Positions 35,918-45,283 of a stretch of DNA of 64,000 bases are shown piece by piece. Location of the stretch: the NCBI RefSeq assembly GCF_051652165.1, contig NZ_JBOFTR010000004.1:124001-188000 (forward strand), given 5' to 3'. Source of the DNA: Plesiomonas sp051652165. Lineage in GTDB: Bacteria; Pseudomonadota; Gammaproteobacteria; Enterobacterales; CAMTGL01. The position numbers and the translations under genes are program-made. Each line of letters begins with the position of its first letter. Within the stretch, counting starts at the first letter, position 1. The notes under the pieces were generated by a model. The model ran no database searches and had not been told where the DNA came from. It worked only from the letters and a program-made list of their open reading frames with translations.

Positions 35918-36121
35918 TCAGTCATAAATATGACAGCGATAGAGCGCATCAAAGTACTGTTCAATATTTTCGATGTTCAATACATGTGGATCACACAATT
36001 TAGGTTGTTCAGTGCCCATTTGGTAACCAGCGTTGAGCAAGTAACAGAGGCACCAGATAACTAGCACAACATAGAGCAGTTTTCTGATAAACAGTTTAGC
36101 GCGCGTGTGTTGCATAGACAT
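35918..36121 (-). CDS. Small membrane protein with paired periplasmic cysteines (hypothetical)
   Basis: This unrecognised 67-residue protein has a short basic start (MSMQHTRAKLFIRK). One hydrophobic helix follows (LLYVVLVIWCLCYLLNAGY, about residues 14-32), then a 35-residue polar tail with two cysteines (PKLCDPH and YRCHIYD). The positive-inside rule puts the tail in the periplasm, where the cysteines could form a disulfide. ATG at 36121 follows GAGTGAGT; a GTG six bases upstream is an alternative. It diverges from the chemoreceptor gene and lies just upstream of the pykF promoter. Evidence is composition and ribosome site only. Confidence 0.42.
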   Translation of the reverse strand: MSMQHTRAKLFIRKLLYVVLVIWCLCYLLNAGYQMGTEQPKLCDPHVLNIENIEQYFDALYRCHIYD

Positions 36122-36492
36122 ACTCACTCAGCTGATTTGTGTGGTATTCCGGCTGGGTACTCTTCTATTAAGGATAGGGTATTTTGCTACTCTTTGCTGT
36201 TGCATAGTTATGAGAGTTATACCGTTATTCTACGCAATGTTAAATAAAAAGCCGTATAAAACAATTTATTATATTTGATTTTTGTGAGTGGTTTATGAAA
36301 TTGGGCTGTTTCTTTTAGTCATAAGATCATTGCTGCATATTCATATAGTTGCATTTGTTTTGGTCACGGTGTTTTGTGTTACAAAATATTATTACTTATC
36401 TATTTTTGGATACCTGTCGATAAGAAGAGATACGCATAAAATAGATGCACATATGAGTGCATTGATCAGCTTCACTCTTTTTAAGGTGCTCT
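36122..36492. other. A/T-rich spacer upstream of the chemoreceptor gene
   Basis: These 371 bases must contain promoters for the small membrane protein and the MCP. A sigma-28-like GCCGTATAA occurs at 36251 but lacks a matching upstream element at the right spacing. Nothing else was recognised. Confidence 0.3.
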
Positions 36493-38403
36493 ATGAATAG
36501 TTTAAAGAATTTACCCTTTAGGTTCTCTGTTTTATTACCATCAATATTTGTTGGTGTTGTGTGCTTTTTAGTTTCATTAATCTTGTTTGTTTACCAAGAA
36601 CGGCAAGCTGACTTTTTCTCTGCTGAGTCTACACGTAGTGAGCTGGAAAATCAGAAGGTAATTGATTTTTCTATGAATATTTGGCATGCAAGGTTATCAC
36701 TTGTCTCTGCTATTGCAAAATCAAGAGATATGGATGCAATAGCCAAAGCAGAAAAAGCCATCTCAAAAATGGATTTAGCCGCTAAACAATATCAACCTAG
36801 AAGTGATACGGGTCGTCAACTAAAACCGATTGTTGCTGACTATGCAAGTAGTGCATTACAAATGCTGTCTTATTTTAAAATAGTAGATGAAAGTATCCAA
36901 CAGGGTGTAGCTGGAAGCGCAGTAAAGTTTGATAATTTTAATAAGCAAGTTTATGAATCAAATTACTCTGCTGAGTATAAAAGAAGAGTTGCTGAGATTA
37001 TGATGCATATTTCTAGTGCAAGAATTAATCTTCACTCATTTCTTAGTGGGCTTAGAGTTTCTGAATTAGATAAAGCGATCAGTGAAATTTCATTAGCTGA
37101 AAGTAAAATAAAAACTAATGTGGAAATGGATAGCACGGTTTCTGAGATTTATAATTTGGTTGTGAAATATAAAAACACACTCACATTAATAAAAACCGAG
37201 TACACTAATTATAACTTGTCTGATAAGAAAACAGATGAGCTTGGTGCATCAGTTGAAAAACATCTTGAATCAATGGCACAACGCTCTGGTCGAAGTGGAT
37301 ATTCTGTTGCTGATGACATTATAAAAGACAGTGAAGTCTCTTCAATGGTGAGTGTGTTGTTCTCTATTGTTGCTGTGATTTTAGGCGTATTATTTTCATT
37401 AGTAATCAGTAATCAGTTGACAGGCCAACTTGCAGGCTTACTTTCAGCTTCGAAACAAATATCAAATAAAAACTTATTTGTTAGCTATATAGATAAAAGC
37501 AAAAATGAAATTGGAATGCTTGCAAGAGAAATAGAGTTAATGCGTTTAAATCTTCATGAGATGATTACTAACATTGCTTGTGGATCAACCCAATTGAGTA
37601 GCGCAGCAGAAGAGGTTAGCGCAGTTGCAATGCAATCGAGTGTCGGTATGGAGTCTCAAAAAGAGCAAATTACGTTATTAGCTACTGCAATGAATGAGCT
37701 GCAGTCAACTGCAAATGATATGTCTAAAAATGCAGATGATGCGGCCAATTCTGTAAAAAATGCAGTAAATGAAGCCGATAATGGTATGAATATTGTTTTA
37801 TCAACAGTAACAACAATTGAACAAATTGCATTTGATATTCAAAAGGCCAGTAAAGTTGTACATGAGCTAGAACAAGAGAGCTCGAAGATTGGTATTGTTC
37901 TTGATGTTATTCGTGGAATTGCAGAGCAAACCAATTTATTAGCATTAAATGCTGCAATTGAAGCTGCACGAGCAGGGGAACAAGGCCGAGGGTTTGCTGT
38001 TGTTGCTGATGAAGTCAGAACATTGGCACACAGAACGCAAGAGTCTACAGCAGAAATCAATGGCATAATTAAAAATTTACAGTCAAAAGCTAATGAAGCA
38101 GAAAATGCCATGATGGTAAGCTCGCAAATGATGGAGAGCGGCGTTTCTCAAGTTAAAAAGTCGGGTGAAGTGATTAAAAGTATGAATGATAATATTATGT
38201 TAATTAATGACATGAACACCCAAATAGCAAGCGCAAGTGAAGAACAAAATGCAGTATCTGAAAGTTTAAATGTGAATATAAACAATATAAATGATGTAAC
38301 ACTAGAAGTTTCAGAAGGTTCTAATCAAACAGCAAAAGCGTGTTCAGAATTAAGTTTGTTAGCCAATAATTTACAACAGCTAACTGGGCAATTTAAGATT
38401 TAA
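36493..38403 (+). CDS. Methyl-accepting chemotaxis protein
   Basis: The 636-residue transmembrane chemoreceptor has TM1 at about residues 11-33 and an all-helical periplasmic sensor of about 245 residues. TM2 (about 283-304, SVLFSIVAVILGVLFSLVIS) is followed by a HAMP region (about 305-358) and the cytoplasmic signalling coiled coil. The hairpin tip that contacts CheA and CheW is intact near residues 477-508 (EQTNLLALNAAIEAARAGEQ then GRGFAVVADEVR). The C terminus ends QQLTGQFKI without an NWETF-type CheR tether. The sensor is larger than a classical four-helix bundle, and its ligand is unknown. AAGG precedes the ATG. Codon use is markedly A/T-rich. Confidence 0.93.
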   Translation: MNSLKNLPFRFSVLLPSIFVGVVCFLVSLILFVYQERQADFFSAESTRSELENQKVIDFSMNIWHARLSLVSAIAKSRDMDAIAKAEKAISKMDLAAKQYQPRSDTGRQLKPIVADYASSALQMLSYFKIVDESIQQGVAGSAVKFDNFNKQVYESNYSAEYKRRVAEIMMHISSARINLHSFLSGLRVSELDKAISEISLAESKIKTNVEMDSTVSEIYNLVVKYKNTLTLIKTEYTNYNLSDKKTDELGASVEKHLESMAQRSGRSGYSVADDIIKDSEVSSMVSVLFSIVAVILGVLFSLVISNQLTGQLAGLLSASKQISNKNLFVSYIDKSKNEIGMLAREIELMRLNLHEMITNIACGSTQLSSAAEEVSAVAMQSSVGMESQKEQITLLATAMNELQSTANDMSKNADDAANSVKNAVNEADNGMNIVLSTVTTIEQIAFDIQKASKVVHELEQESSKIGIVLDVIRGIAEQTNLLALNAAIEAARAGEQGRGFAVVADEVRTLAHRTQESTAEINGIIKNLQSKANEAENAMMVSSQMMESGVSQVKKSGEVIKSMNDNIMLINDMNTQIASASEEQNAVSESLNVNINNINDVTLEVSEGSNQTAKACSELSLLANNLQQLTGQFKI

Positions 38404-39063
38404 TTTGAATGTGTAGTTATATTAGTGTGGTGTATAAAATAGTCAATATTTGTATAACGCACTAATTTCATGATGATCCTGAAGCTGCTTCTTGCTAGAA
38501 GTGGCTTCAGAGGTTAATTATTAAAAAAGTTGCACTGCACAACGTTTTTAATGATTCTACTTTATTAAAATAATCAAATAACGTTTATTTCGTTGATTAT
38601 TTAATGGGCTAGATGCATTTGTTGCTTTATATTTACCTGTAAAACTCTTATGGATTAGCAATTAAAGTGAATGAGTAATTATTTCGGTGCATTATTAAAA
38701 TAAGTATCGTTTTATTCACTAAACGCCTCATGTTCCAGATAGATGATTTTATACTGTTTTTACTGCTTCCATTACTATGTTCATAGAGTTTCCTCTTTTA
38801 AAATAAATGTCAATAATGTTAAAAATGACATTTAGTTATGTTTTTTGCATGCGAAGAAAACATAGTCTAATCAGCATGAAGTGATTACAATCATCTGTTT
38901 TACGCTATGATAACAGTTTGCTATATGGCGATACGTTACAGTTTTTAATTATAAAAGTTATCGTTTTTCATCGTAGTAGGCATAATAATGGTGATAAACA
39001 GGTTTGATACAATGAATTTCAGCCGTACTAAGTGAGTACGTAGATTGACTAAGGAGTCTAAAA
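38404..39063. other. A/T-rich intergenic region with a hairpin after the MCP gene
   Basis: No gene is visible in these 660 bases. CTGAAGC-tg-CTTC pairs with GAAG-tg-GCTTCAG (38479-38510) around a TTGCTA loop, probably marking the end of the MCP transcript although no U tract follows. The remainder, about 30% GC by eye, is long for this chromosome. Confidence 0.5.
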
Positions 39064-39981
39064 ATGGCCATTAACTGGTTTCCTGGGCACATGCATAAAG
39101 CCCGCAAAGAGATCGCAGAGGTAATGCCTAATGTTGACCTTATTATTGAAGTACTCGACTCTCGTATTCCCTTTAGTAGTGAAAACCCGCTGGTGCCGGC
39201 GTTGCGTGGTGATACACCTTGCCTGAAAATTCTTAATAAATCTGACTTAGCAGATCCAGAAATCACCCAACAGTGGTTAGCACATTTAGAAAAAGAGCAG
39301 GGCATTAAGGCAATTGCGTTAACACAGCAGCAGCCAGAGCAAATTCGTGCACTGCTTGATACGTATGTAAAAATAGTCCCTAACCGTGGTGGTGATTATA
39401 AGCCGTTGCGTGCATTGATATTGGGCATTCCTAACGTCGGAAAATCAACCTTAATCAATACACTGGCTGGCCGAATTATTGCGAAAACCGGTAATGAAGC
39501 GGGTGTGACCAAAATGCAGCAGCGTATTAAGCTCGATAACAATATTATCTTGCATGATACCCCCGGTTTTTTATGGCCGAAATTGACACCCGAAGCCTGT
39601 GGTTTTCGTTTAGCCATTACCGGTGCAATTAAAGATACCGTAATTGACCACGAAGAAGTAGCAATGTTTGCCGCTGAGTACTTTTTAGAAGCATACCCTG
39701 AACTATTGAAAGCACGTTTTCAGTTAAGTGAGTTGCCAGAAAGTGATATTGAGCTGATGGATGCGATTGGTCGTCAGCGCGGTTGCTTACGTCGTGGTGG
39801 TATTGCTGACTTAAATAAAGTGGCCAGTTTGTTATTGAATGAGTTCCGTACTGCAACTATTGGTCGTATTAGCCTTGAAACACCTGACATGGTGATCCGA
39901 GAAGCAGAAGAAGAGCTGATAAAAGCAGAGCTGAAAGCGCAGCAGGATGAGGGAAAAAAGAAGAAGAAAAAGCGCAAATAG
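39064..39981 (+). CDS. ylqF: Ribosome biogenesis GTPase YlqF/RbgA family
   Basis: YlqF/RbgA proteins are circularly permuted GTPases that bind late 50S intermediates in Bacillus. The 305-residue protein opens with INWFPGHMHKARKEI. The motifs then run in permuted order: G4 as LNKSDLAD, G1 as GIPNVGKSTLIN, G2 threonine in GVTKMQQ and G3 as HDTPGFL. It has a helical C-terminal RNA-binding part and a lysine-rich tail (EGKKKKKKRK). AAGGAG lies before the ATG. The family is found in many gammaproteobacteria but not in E. coli K-12. A strong terminator follows. Confidence 0.92.
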   Translation: MAINWFPGHMHKARKEIAEVMPNVDLIIEVLDSRIPFSSENPLVPALRGDTPCLKILNKSDLADPEITQQWLAHLEKEQGIKAIALTQQQPEQIRALLDTYVKIVPNRGGDYKPLRALILGIPNVGKSTLINTLAGRIIAKTGNEAGVTKMQQRIKLDNNIILHDTPGFLWPKLTPEACGFRLAITGAIKDTVIDHEEVAMFAAEYFLEAYPELLKARFQLSELPESDIELMDAIGRQRGCLRRGGIADLNKVASLLLNEFRTATIGRISLETPDMVIREAEEELIKAELKAQQDEGKKKKKKRK

Positions 39982-40004
39982 TGTCTACGGGAAGTATATG
40001 CACA

Positions 40005-40030
40005 AAAAAAGAGCCGAAAGGCTCTTTTTT
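40005..40030 (+). terminator. Intrinsic terminator after ylqF
   Basis: AAAAAAGAGCC / GGCTCTTTTTT, 11-bp perfect stem, GAAA tetraloop. Confidence 0.93.
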
Positions 40031-40249
40031 TATCACTTTAGTACGAGGTGTTGAATGTAATGTTGATTGTTTTTTCAGCAAGCACACGGTCGGTTTCGCA
40101 TATATTTTAGTGATTGCTACATTAAATTAACATTGCGCAAACAATCTATGATAATGGTGTTGCAGTTAAGCTGATACGTTGATTTTCCTCCGGGTTTTCT
40201 GGCCGGATTTCAATGTAGCCCTCACTTTTTACTCAACTCAGGATTGTGT

Positions 40250-41833
40250 ATGCATAAAGGAACTGCTTTTTCTACGTTATCACTGGCGTTGTTACTCGCC
40301 GCTCCCTCTTTAACCTTTGCACACGGGTACATGGAGTTCCCTGCGGCCAGACAGGAGTTTTGTGATAAAGACGGGGGTTATTGGGATTCACAAAATGGTT
40401 CCACCATTCCCAATCTTGCGTGCCGTCAGGCTTACCTACAGTCAAGCTGGTATCCTTTTGTACAAAAACCTGAGTTTTCCAAGTTAGTTTCTAATTATAA
40501 CGATCTCAATGCAGTAAAAGCAGCCATTCCTGATGGGCGTTTATGTTCTGCCGGTGATGATAAAAAAGCCGGTATTGATCAGCCTTCGCCTGATTGGAAA
40601 AAAACGGCGATAGATCTCTCAAAAGGTGGGAAAACCACTCTACGTTTTATGGCTGCAACCCCACATAACCCCAGCTTTTGGCAAATATTCCTGACGAAAC
40701 AAGGTTTTGATTCTGCAACACAAAAACTGAACTGGGCTGACTTAGAACTGATTGCGAGTTTTAATGATCTTCCGGTAACGGTAATTGACGGTAAAAAATA
40801 TTACCAAATGGATGTGCAGTTGCCGACAGGTCGCACCGGAGATGCGGTGTTATATACCCGCTGGCAGCGTGTTGATCCGGCCGGAGAGGGTTTTTATAAC
40901 TGTAGCGATCTGAGCTTTGGAGGTGGCAGCGCTGTTGTTGCACCTTGGCTGAATAAAGGCAGCTTTATTAAAGCGGGCCAAGATGCAAAAAGCGGTGAAA
41001 CAGTGTGGTTTAGAATTTTTGATGCATCAGGTAAAGAAGTGGTGACTGAAACACTGACCCTGACCAGTAGCAATGAAACTGAATCCGTATGGGGGCAGCA
41101 GCTAGCCACCAAAGTGAACAGCACTTACGCCAGTATTGTGCAGGTTGGGGTATTGGATAACACCGATAAAGTGATCTATTCCTCAGGTGATTTATACACC
41201 AATCAAATTTTTGTGAAGAATAAAGATTATACGTATCAGTTAGATATTCGTGCCGCAAATACGGCTCCGGTTGTCACTGCACCTGCCAGTGTTAGCGTGG
41301 CCAGCGGCCAATCGGTCAGCTTTGATGTGTCGGTGACTGATGCAAACGGTGATAAATTAACTTTCAGTGCATCAGCAGGCACAGTGGTCAGCACGACTAA
41401 TAAAGCAACTATTACCTATCAAGCGCCTGTTTCAGCACAAGATCAAAGTGTGACAATTAATGTGACTGTCAGTGATGGCGTGAATAAAGTGGTACAGCCG
41501 GTAATCGTTAATATTAAAGGGACAGGAACACCGCTTCCAACCACACCAAAAGCGTGGGATGTCAGCAGTATTTATCAAGCCAATGATCTGGTCTCGTATA
41601 ACGGGGCGCAGTACAAAGCTCAATGGTGGACAAAAGGGGAAACGCCGGGAAGCAGTTCTGTATGGCTGAAAGTGACAACTGACAGTGGCTCGACAACGGG
41701 GCCTGCAGCATGGTCAGCCGATATTGCCTATACCACTGGCCAGACAGTGACTTATCAAAATAGCAGTTATAAAGCAAAGTGGTGGACGAAAGGTGAAATC
41801 CCGACCACATCAGCAGCATGGCAGAAGCTGTAA
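40250..41833 (+). CDS. Secreted GbpA-like lytic polysaccharide monooxygenase (AA10) with two chitin-binding modules
   Basis: Residues 1-24 form a signal peptide cleaved before His25, giving the N-terminal histidine that, with His139 (AATPHNPSFW), forms the copper histidine brace of AA10 LPMOs. These enzymes oxidatively cleave chitin or cellulose. After the catalytic domain (25 to about 205) comes a GbpA-type second domain (about 210-320). A cadherin/Ig-like linker domain follows (about 335-425, APVVTAPASVSVASGQS). Two CBM5/12 repeats each carry a KxxWWTKGE core and end the protein. Vibrio cholerae GbpA has a similar multi-domain plan and acts in chitin and mucin colonisation. ATG at 40250 is preferred to the TTG at 40244 because AGGA is well spaced from it. 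Confidence 0.93.
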   Translation: MHKGTAFSTLSLALLLAAPSLTFAHGYMEFPAARQEFCDKDGGYWDSQNGSTIPNLACRQAYLQSSWYPFVQKPEFSKLVSNYNDLNAVKAAIPDGRLCSAGDDKKAGIDQPSPDWKKTAIDLSKGGKTTLRFMAATPHNPSFWQIFLTKQGFDSATQKLNWADLELIASFNDLPVTVIDGKKYYQMDVQLPTGRTGDAVLYTRWQRVDPAGEGFYNCSDLSFGGGSAVVAPWLNKGSFIKAGQDAKSGETVWFRIFDASGKEVVTETLTLTSSNETESVWGQQLATKVNSTYASIVQVGVLDNTDKVIYSSGDLYTNQIFVKNKDYTYQLDIRAANTAPVVTAPASVSVASGQSVSFDVSVTDANGDKLTFSASAGTVVSTTNKATITYQAPVSAQDQSVTINVTVSDGVNKVVQPVIVNIKGTGTPLPTTPKAWDVSSIYQANDLVSYNGAQYKAQWWTKGETPGSSSVWLKVTTDSGSTTGPAAWSADIAYTTGQTVTYQNSSYKAKWWTKGEIPTTSAAWQKL

Positions 41834-41894
41834 ATACTGAGCTATACAAGTGTGCTAATTCAAGTACGCATTAGATCAAATAAATGAAAGCAAG

Positions 41895-41940
41895 CCATAA
41901 CACGGTAAGGTAGTAGGGCATTCCGTGTTATGGTTTTTTT
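41895..41940 (+). terminator. Intrinsic terminator after the LPMO gene
   Basis: CCATAACACGG (41895-41905) pairs with CCGTGTTATGG (41923-41933), followed by seven T residues. Confidence 0.92.
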
Positions 41941-41956
41941 ATTTTAATTCAATGTC

Positions 41957-42871
41957 TTACGTATTAATGCGTTTGATGCCAGGTAAGTGCCCCATTTGAG
42001 CGCGTGTACAACGTAAGAAGTGCTGAATAGCTTGGTCGTGTTGTTCGTTACAGCGTACTCCGGCATACAGTCTTCGCCATAACCCTTTTTCACCAATTGA
42101 TTTGGTGCACAACAAGCCTTGTTGTTCTACATCAAATACAGCCCAGTGCGGCAGTGCAGCAACCCCCATTCCAGCGGCAACCATCTGAATTTGCAATAAT
42201 GTGCTATCTACAGTTTTTAGTTTCGGCTGAATATTTGCCGGTTGTAAGAAGCGTCGCCATGCATCTAAACGCTGTTTTTGTACCGGATAAACCAGCAATG
42301 TCTCGGTTTCAAAATCGGTAGCGGCAAGTGAGGATTTTCCGGCCAGCCGATGTTGTGGTGAGATAATCCAGCGCATTTCAAAGTCAAATAAGGGGGCAAA
42401 AAAGAGGTCGGCTCTGGGCTGAATATCACTGGTAATCACCAGATCCAACTCTCCCTGTGCCAATAAAGGTTGCGGATCAAAAGTTGTTGCGGCGGTAAAG
42501 TTCAGATCGGTATGTGGCCATGACTCTTTAAACTGTGTCAAGGCAGGTGTCAGCCACTGTATGCAGCTATGGCATTCAATTGCTAACTTCAAGCTTGCCC
42601 GAATTTGGGTGTCATTGGCGGTAATCTGATTTTCGACATGCTGAATCTTTGGCAAGATCTCTTTAGCCAGATCCAGCAGCAAAGTGCCCTGCGGCGTGAA
42701 CTTGATTGGCTGACTTTTACGGATAAACAACAGGTGCCCTAATCGCTGCTCAAGGTCGGCAATCTGGTGTGAGAGCGCCGATTGTGTTTGGTGCAAGACT
42801 ATCGCCGCACGGGTCAGGCTTCCCTGTTCATGTAAAACACTCAGGGTGGTTAAGTGGCGTAATTCGATCAT
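41957..42871 (-). CDS. metR: LysR-type activator of methionine synthesis genes
   Basis: MetR activates metE and other methionine genes, with homocysteine as co-effector. The 304-residue LysR-family protein starts MIELRHLTTLSVLHEQGSL, followed by a helix-turn-helix (TRAAIVLHQTQSALSHQIAD). It keeps the SIQ/ECHSCIQWL effector-domain feature of E. coli MetR. It is divergent from metE, the standard arrangement, and a MetR box touches its own start codon, so autoregulation is expected. A ribosome site before the ATG overlaps this box (AAGGG). Confidence 0.95.
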   Translation of the reverse strand: MIELRHLTTLSVLHEQGSLTRAAIVLHQTQSALSHQIADLEQRLGHLLFIRKSQPIKFTPQGTLLLDLAKEILPKIQHVENQITANDTQIRASLKLAIECHSCIQWLTPALTQFKESWPHTDLNFTAATTFDPQPLLAQGELDLVITSDIQPRADLFFAPLFDFEMRWIISPQHRLAGKSSLAATDFETETLLVYPVQKQRLDAWRRFLQPANIQPKLKTVDSTLLQIQMVAAGMGVAALPHWAVFDVEQQGLLCTKSIGEKGLWRRLYAGVRCNEQHDQAIQHFLRCTRAQMGHLPGIKRINT

Positions 42872-42883
42872 GAATTCCCTTCA
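42871..42883. promoter_or_regulatory. MetR box in the metR-metE intergenic region
   Basis: TGAA-TTCCC-TTCA is a perfect TGAA-N5-TTCA palindrome. It abuts the metR start codon and lies about 27 bases upstream of the metE -35. Confidence 0.72.
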
Positions 42884-42909
42884 TAATGCAGATGAACAAC
42901 TTCCGGTTG

Positions 42910-42959
42910 TTGAGATCACTCTAACGGTCAATTATAGATGTGTAAACATCTGGATGGCC
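42910..42959 (+). promoter_or_regulatory. metE promoter with overlapping MetJ boxes
   Basis: TTGAGA (42910-42915) and TATAGA (42933-42938) are 17 bases apart. Two adjacent 8-mers, AGATGTGT (42936-42943) and AAACATCT (42944-42951), resemble the MetJ box AGACGTCT, with a weaker third at 42952-42959. MetJ with S-adenosylmethionine would cover the -10 and transcription start. Confidence 0.65.
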
Positions 42960-42973
42960 AAATGGAGAAGATT

Positions 42974-45283
42974 ATGAGCATTATCAGTCATACCCTCGGA
43001 TTCCCGCGAGTTGGTTTGCACCGTGAACTGAAAAAAGCACAAGAACAGTATTGGGCTGGAGATATCAGTCAGCAAGCTCTGCTCGATACTGGTAAAACCT
43101 TACGTGCCAGACACTGGGCTGCGCAGAAAAACGCCGGAATTGATCTGCTTCCTGTTGGTGATTTTGCATGGTATGACCATGTGCTGACCACCAGCTTGTT
43201 GGTGGGTAATGTACCGCAACGCCACTTACGTGCCGATGGCCGTGTTGATCTTGATACCTTATTCCGCGTGGCCCGTGGCCGTGCTCCGAGTGGTCATCAG
43301 GCTGCTGCGGGTGAAATGACCAAATGGTTCAACACTAACTACCACTATATCGTACCTGAGTTTTATCAGAATCAGCGTTTTTGCCTGACATGGACACAGT
43401 TACTCGATGAAGTTGATGAAGCGTTGGCGCTTGGCCACAAAATCAAACCGGTTCTGCTTGGGCCGTTAACCTACCTATGGCTAGGTAAAGTCAAAGGTAA
43501 TGCGTTTGATAAACTTAGCCTGTTGCCCGCACTGCTTACGGTATACCAGCAAGTGTTGAATTTGCTGGCGCAAAAAGGGGTTGAGTGGGTACAGATTGAT
43601 GAGCCTGCGTTGGTGCTTGATCTGCCTGCTGAATGGTTAACGGCTTATCACTGTGCTTATACAACCTTGAGTAAAACGCCGATTAAACTGCTGTTAAGTA
43701 CTTATTTTGGTGGGATAAACCACAACCTTGCGGCTGTCGCCACACTGCCGGTGGCGGGCTGGCATCTTGATACAGTGCAGGGAAGTGATGATCTTGCCAC
43801 ACTGATAGCACAGTTGCCAAAAGACACTGTGATTTCGCTCGGTGTTATCAATGGCCGTAATATTTGGCGGGCTGATTTGGCAGCTAAATGGCAGCAATTA
43901 CAGCCATTATTGGCCTCGTTAGAGGGTCGTTTATGGCTCGGCACGTCGTGCTCTTTATTGCACTCACCGGTTGATGTTGAAGCTGAAACTAAGCTTGATC
44001 CTGAAATAAAAAGCTGGCTGGCATTCGCACAGCAAAAATGTCAGGAGCTGACGCTGCTGACACAAGCACTCAATCAACCAACAGATATTCAGTTGCAGTC
44101 ATTGCTGGTGGAGTACAGCGCACCGGTGCGCGCACGGGCAACATCAACACGGGTCAATAATCTGGCCGTTCAGCAGCGAGTTGCTGCGTTACGTACTGAG
44201 GATGCAGAGCGTGCTGCGCCTTATGCAGTACGTGCGCAAGAGCAAAAAAGGCGTTTTCCTTTACCAGCATGGCCGACAACAACTATCGGCTCTTTCCCAC
44301 AAACCTCGGCTATTCGTACATTGCGGCGCGATGCAAAAAAAGGGCAGATCAGTGCTGCGCAGTATCAGGCTGGGTTAGAAACTGAAATTGCACTGGCAGT
44401 GTCAGAGCAGGAGCTTATCGGCCTTGATGTGTTGGTACACGGCGAAGCCGAGCGTAATGATATGGTGGAGTACTTTGGTGAATTGCTTGAAGGGTTTGCC
44501 TTTACACAAAATGGTTGGGTACAAAGCTACGGCTCACGCTGTGTTAAGCCGCCGATTGTGGTGGGTGATATTTCACGGCCGAATGCGATGACGGTCGAAT
44601 GGTCAGTATTTGCTCAGTCACTCACCAATAAGCCAGTAAAAGGCATGTTGACAGGCCCAATAACACTGCTTTGCTGGTCATTCCCGCGTGAAGATATTAG
44701 CCGTAAGCAGATAGCTCTGCAGCTTGCTTTGGCACTGCGTGATGAGGTCACTGATTTGGAAACTGCCGGCATTGGGATTATCCAAATTGATGAACCGGCA
44801 CTGCGTGAAGGTTTACCACTGCGTGAAGCTGAACATGCTGAGTACCTCGCGTGGGCGGTGCAAGCCTTTAAAATTTCAGCAGCAGGTTCGGCAAATGATA
44901 CCCAAATTCACACTCACATGTGCTATTGCGAATTTAATGATGTGATTGACTCCATCGCCGCGCTTGATGCTGACGTTATCACTATTGAAACCTCACGTTC
45001 AGATATGGATTTGCTTGATGCATTTGAGCATTTTGATTACCCGAATGAGATAGGGCCAGGAGTGTATGATATCCATTCACCGAATATTCCAAGCGTTGAG
45101 TGGATGGAGGCTTTACTGCGTAAAGCAGCAGAAAAAATTCCGGCAGAGCGCTTGTGGGTCAATCCAGATTGCGGTTTGAAAACGCGTGGTTGGGAAGAGA
45201 CGCGTCTGGCACTGGTTAACATGGTTGATGCGGCAAAAAAATTACGGGCAGAGTATAAGGTGAATGCAGATATTTCTGGGTAA
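42974..45283 (+). CDS. metE: Cobalamin-independent methionine synthase
   Basis: MetE transfers a methyl group from 5-methyltetrahydropteroyltriglutamate to homocysteine. The 769-residue protein consists of two TIM barrels. The N-terminal barrel begins HTLGFPRVGLHRELKKAQ. The C-terminal catalytic barrel starts near TTTIGSFPQTSAIRTLRR. The zinc ligands are in HTHMCYCEFND and WVNPDCGLKTRGW. ATG at 42974 is chosen because GGAGAAG lies six bases upstream and SIISHTLGFPRVG aligns with E. coli; an in-frame upstream start at 42938 would overlap the promoter. Regulation by MetR and MetJ is visible upstream. Confidence 0.98.
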   Translation: MSIISHTLGFPRVGLHRELKKAQEQYWAGDISQQALLDTGKTLRARHWAAQKNAGIDLLPVGDFAWYDHVLTTSLLVGNVPQRHLRADGRVDLDTLFRVARGRAPSGHQAAAGEMTKWFNTNYHYIVPEFYQNQRFCLTWTQLLDEVDEALALGHKIKPVLLGPLTYLWLGKVKGNAFDKLSLLPALLTVYQQVLNLLAQKGVEWVQIDEPALVLDLPAEWLTAYHCAYTTLSKTPIKLLLSTYFGGINHNLAAVATLPVAGWHLDTVQGSDDLATLIAQLPKDTVISLGVINGRNIWRADLAAKWQQLQPLLASLEGRLWLGTSCSLLHSPVDVEAETKLDPEIKSWLAFAQQKCQELTLLTQALNQPTDIQLQSLLVEYSAPVRARATSTRVNNLAVQQRVAALRTEDAERAAPYAVRAQEQKRRFPLPAWPTTTIGSFPQTSAIRTLRRDAKKGQISAAQYQAGLETEIALAVSEQELIGLDVLVHGEAERNDMVEYFGELLEGFAFTQNGWVQSYGSRCVKPPIVVGDISRPNAMTVEWSVFAQSLTNKPVKGMLTGPITLLCWSFPREDISRKQIALQLALALRDEVTDLETAGIGIIQIDEPALREGLPLREAEHAEYLAWAVQAFKISAAGSANDTQIHTHMCYCEFNDVIDSIAALDADVITIETSRSDMDLLDAFEHFDYPNEIGPGVYDIHSPNIPSVEWMEALLRKAAEKIPAERLWVNPDCGLKTRGWEETRLALVNMVDAAKKLRAEYKVNADISG

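Noticed and set aside
36228..36260. Sigma-28 promoter for the MCP gene
   Set aside because: A GCCGATAA-like element is present but no TAAA-type upstream element at the required distance.
36288..36500. Hydrophobic 70-codon frame overlapping the MCP start
   Set aside because: GTG start without ribosome site, A/T-rich sequence that gives hydrophobic codons by chance, and overlap with a certain gene.
40032..40249. Riboswitch-like GC-rich stretch (CCTCCGGG...GGCCGGA) before the LPMO gene
   Set aside because: A short local hairpin is possible, but no known riboswitch core motif is present.
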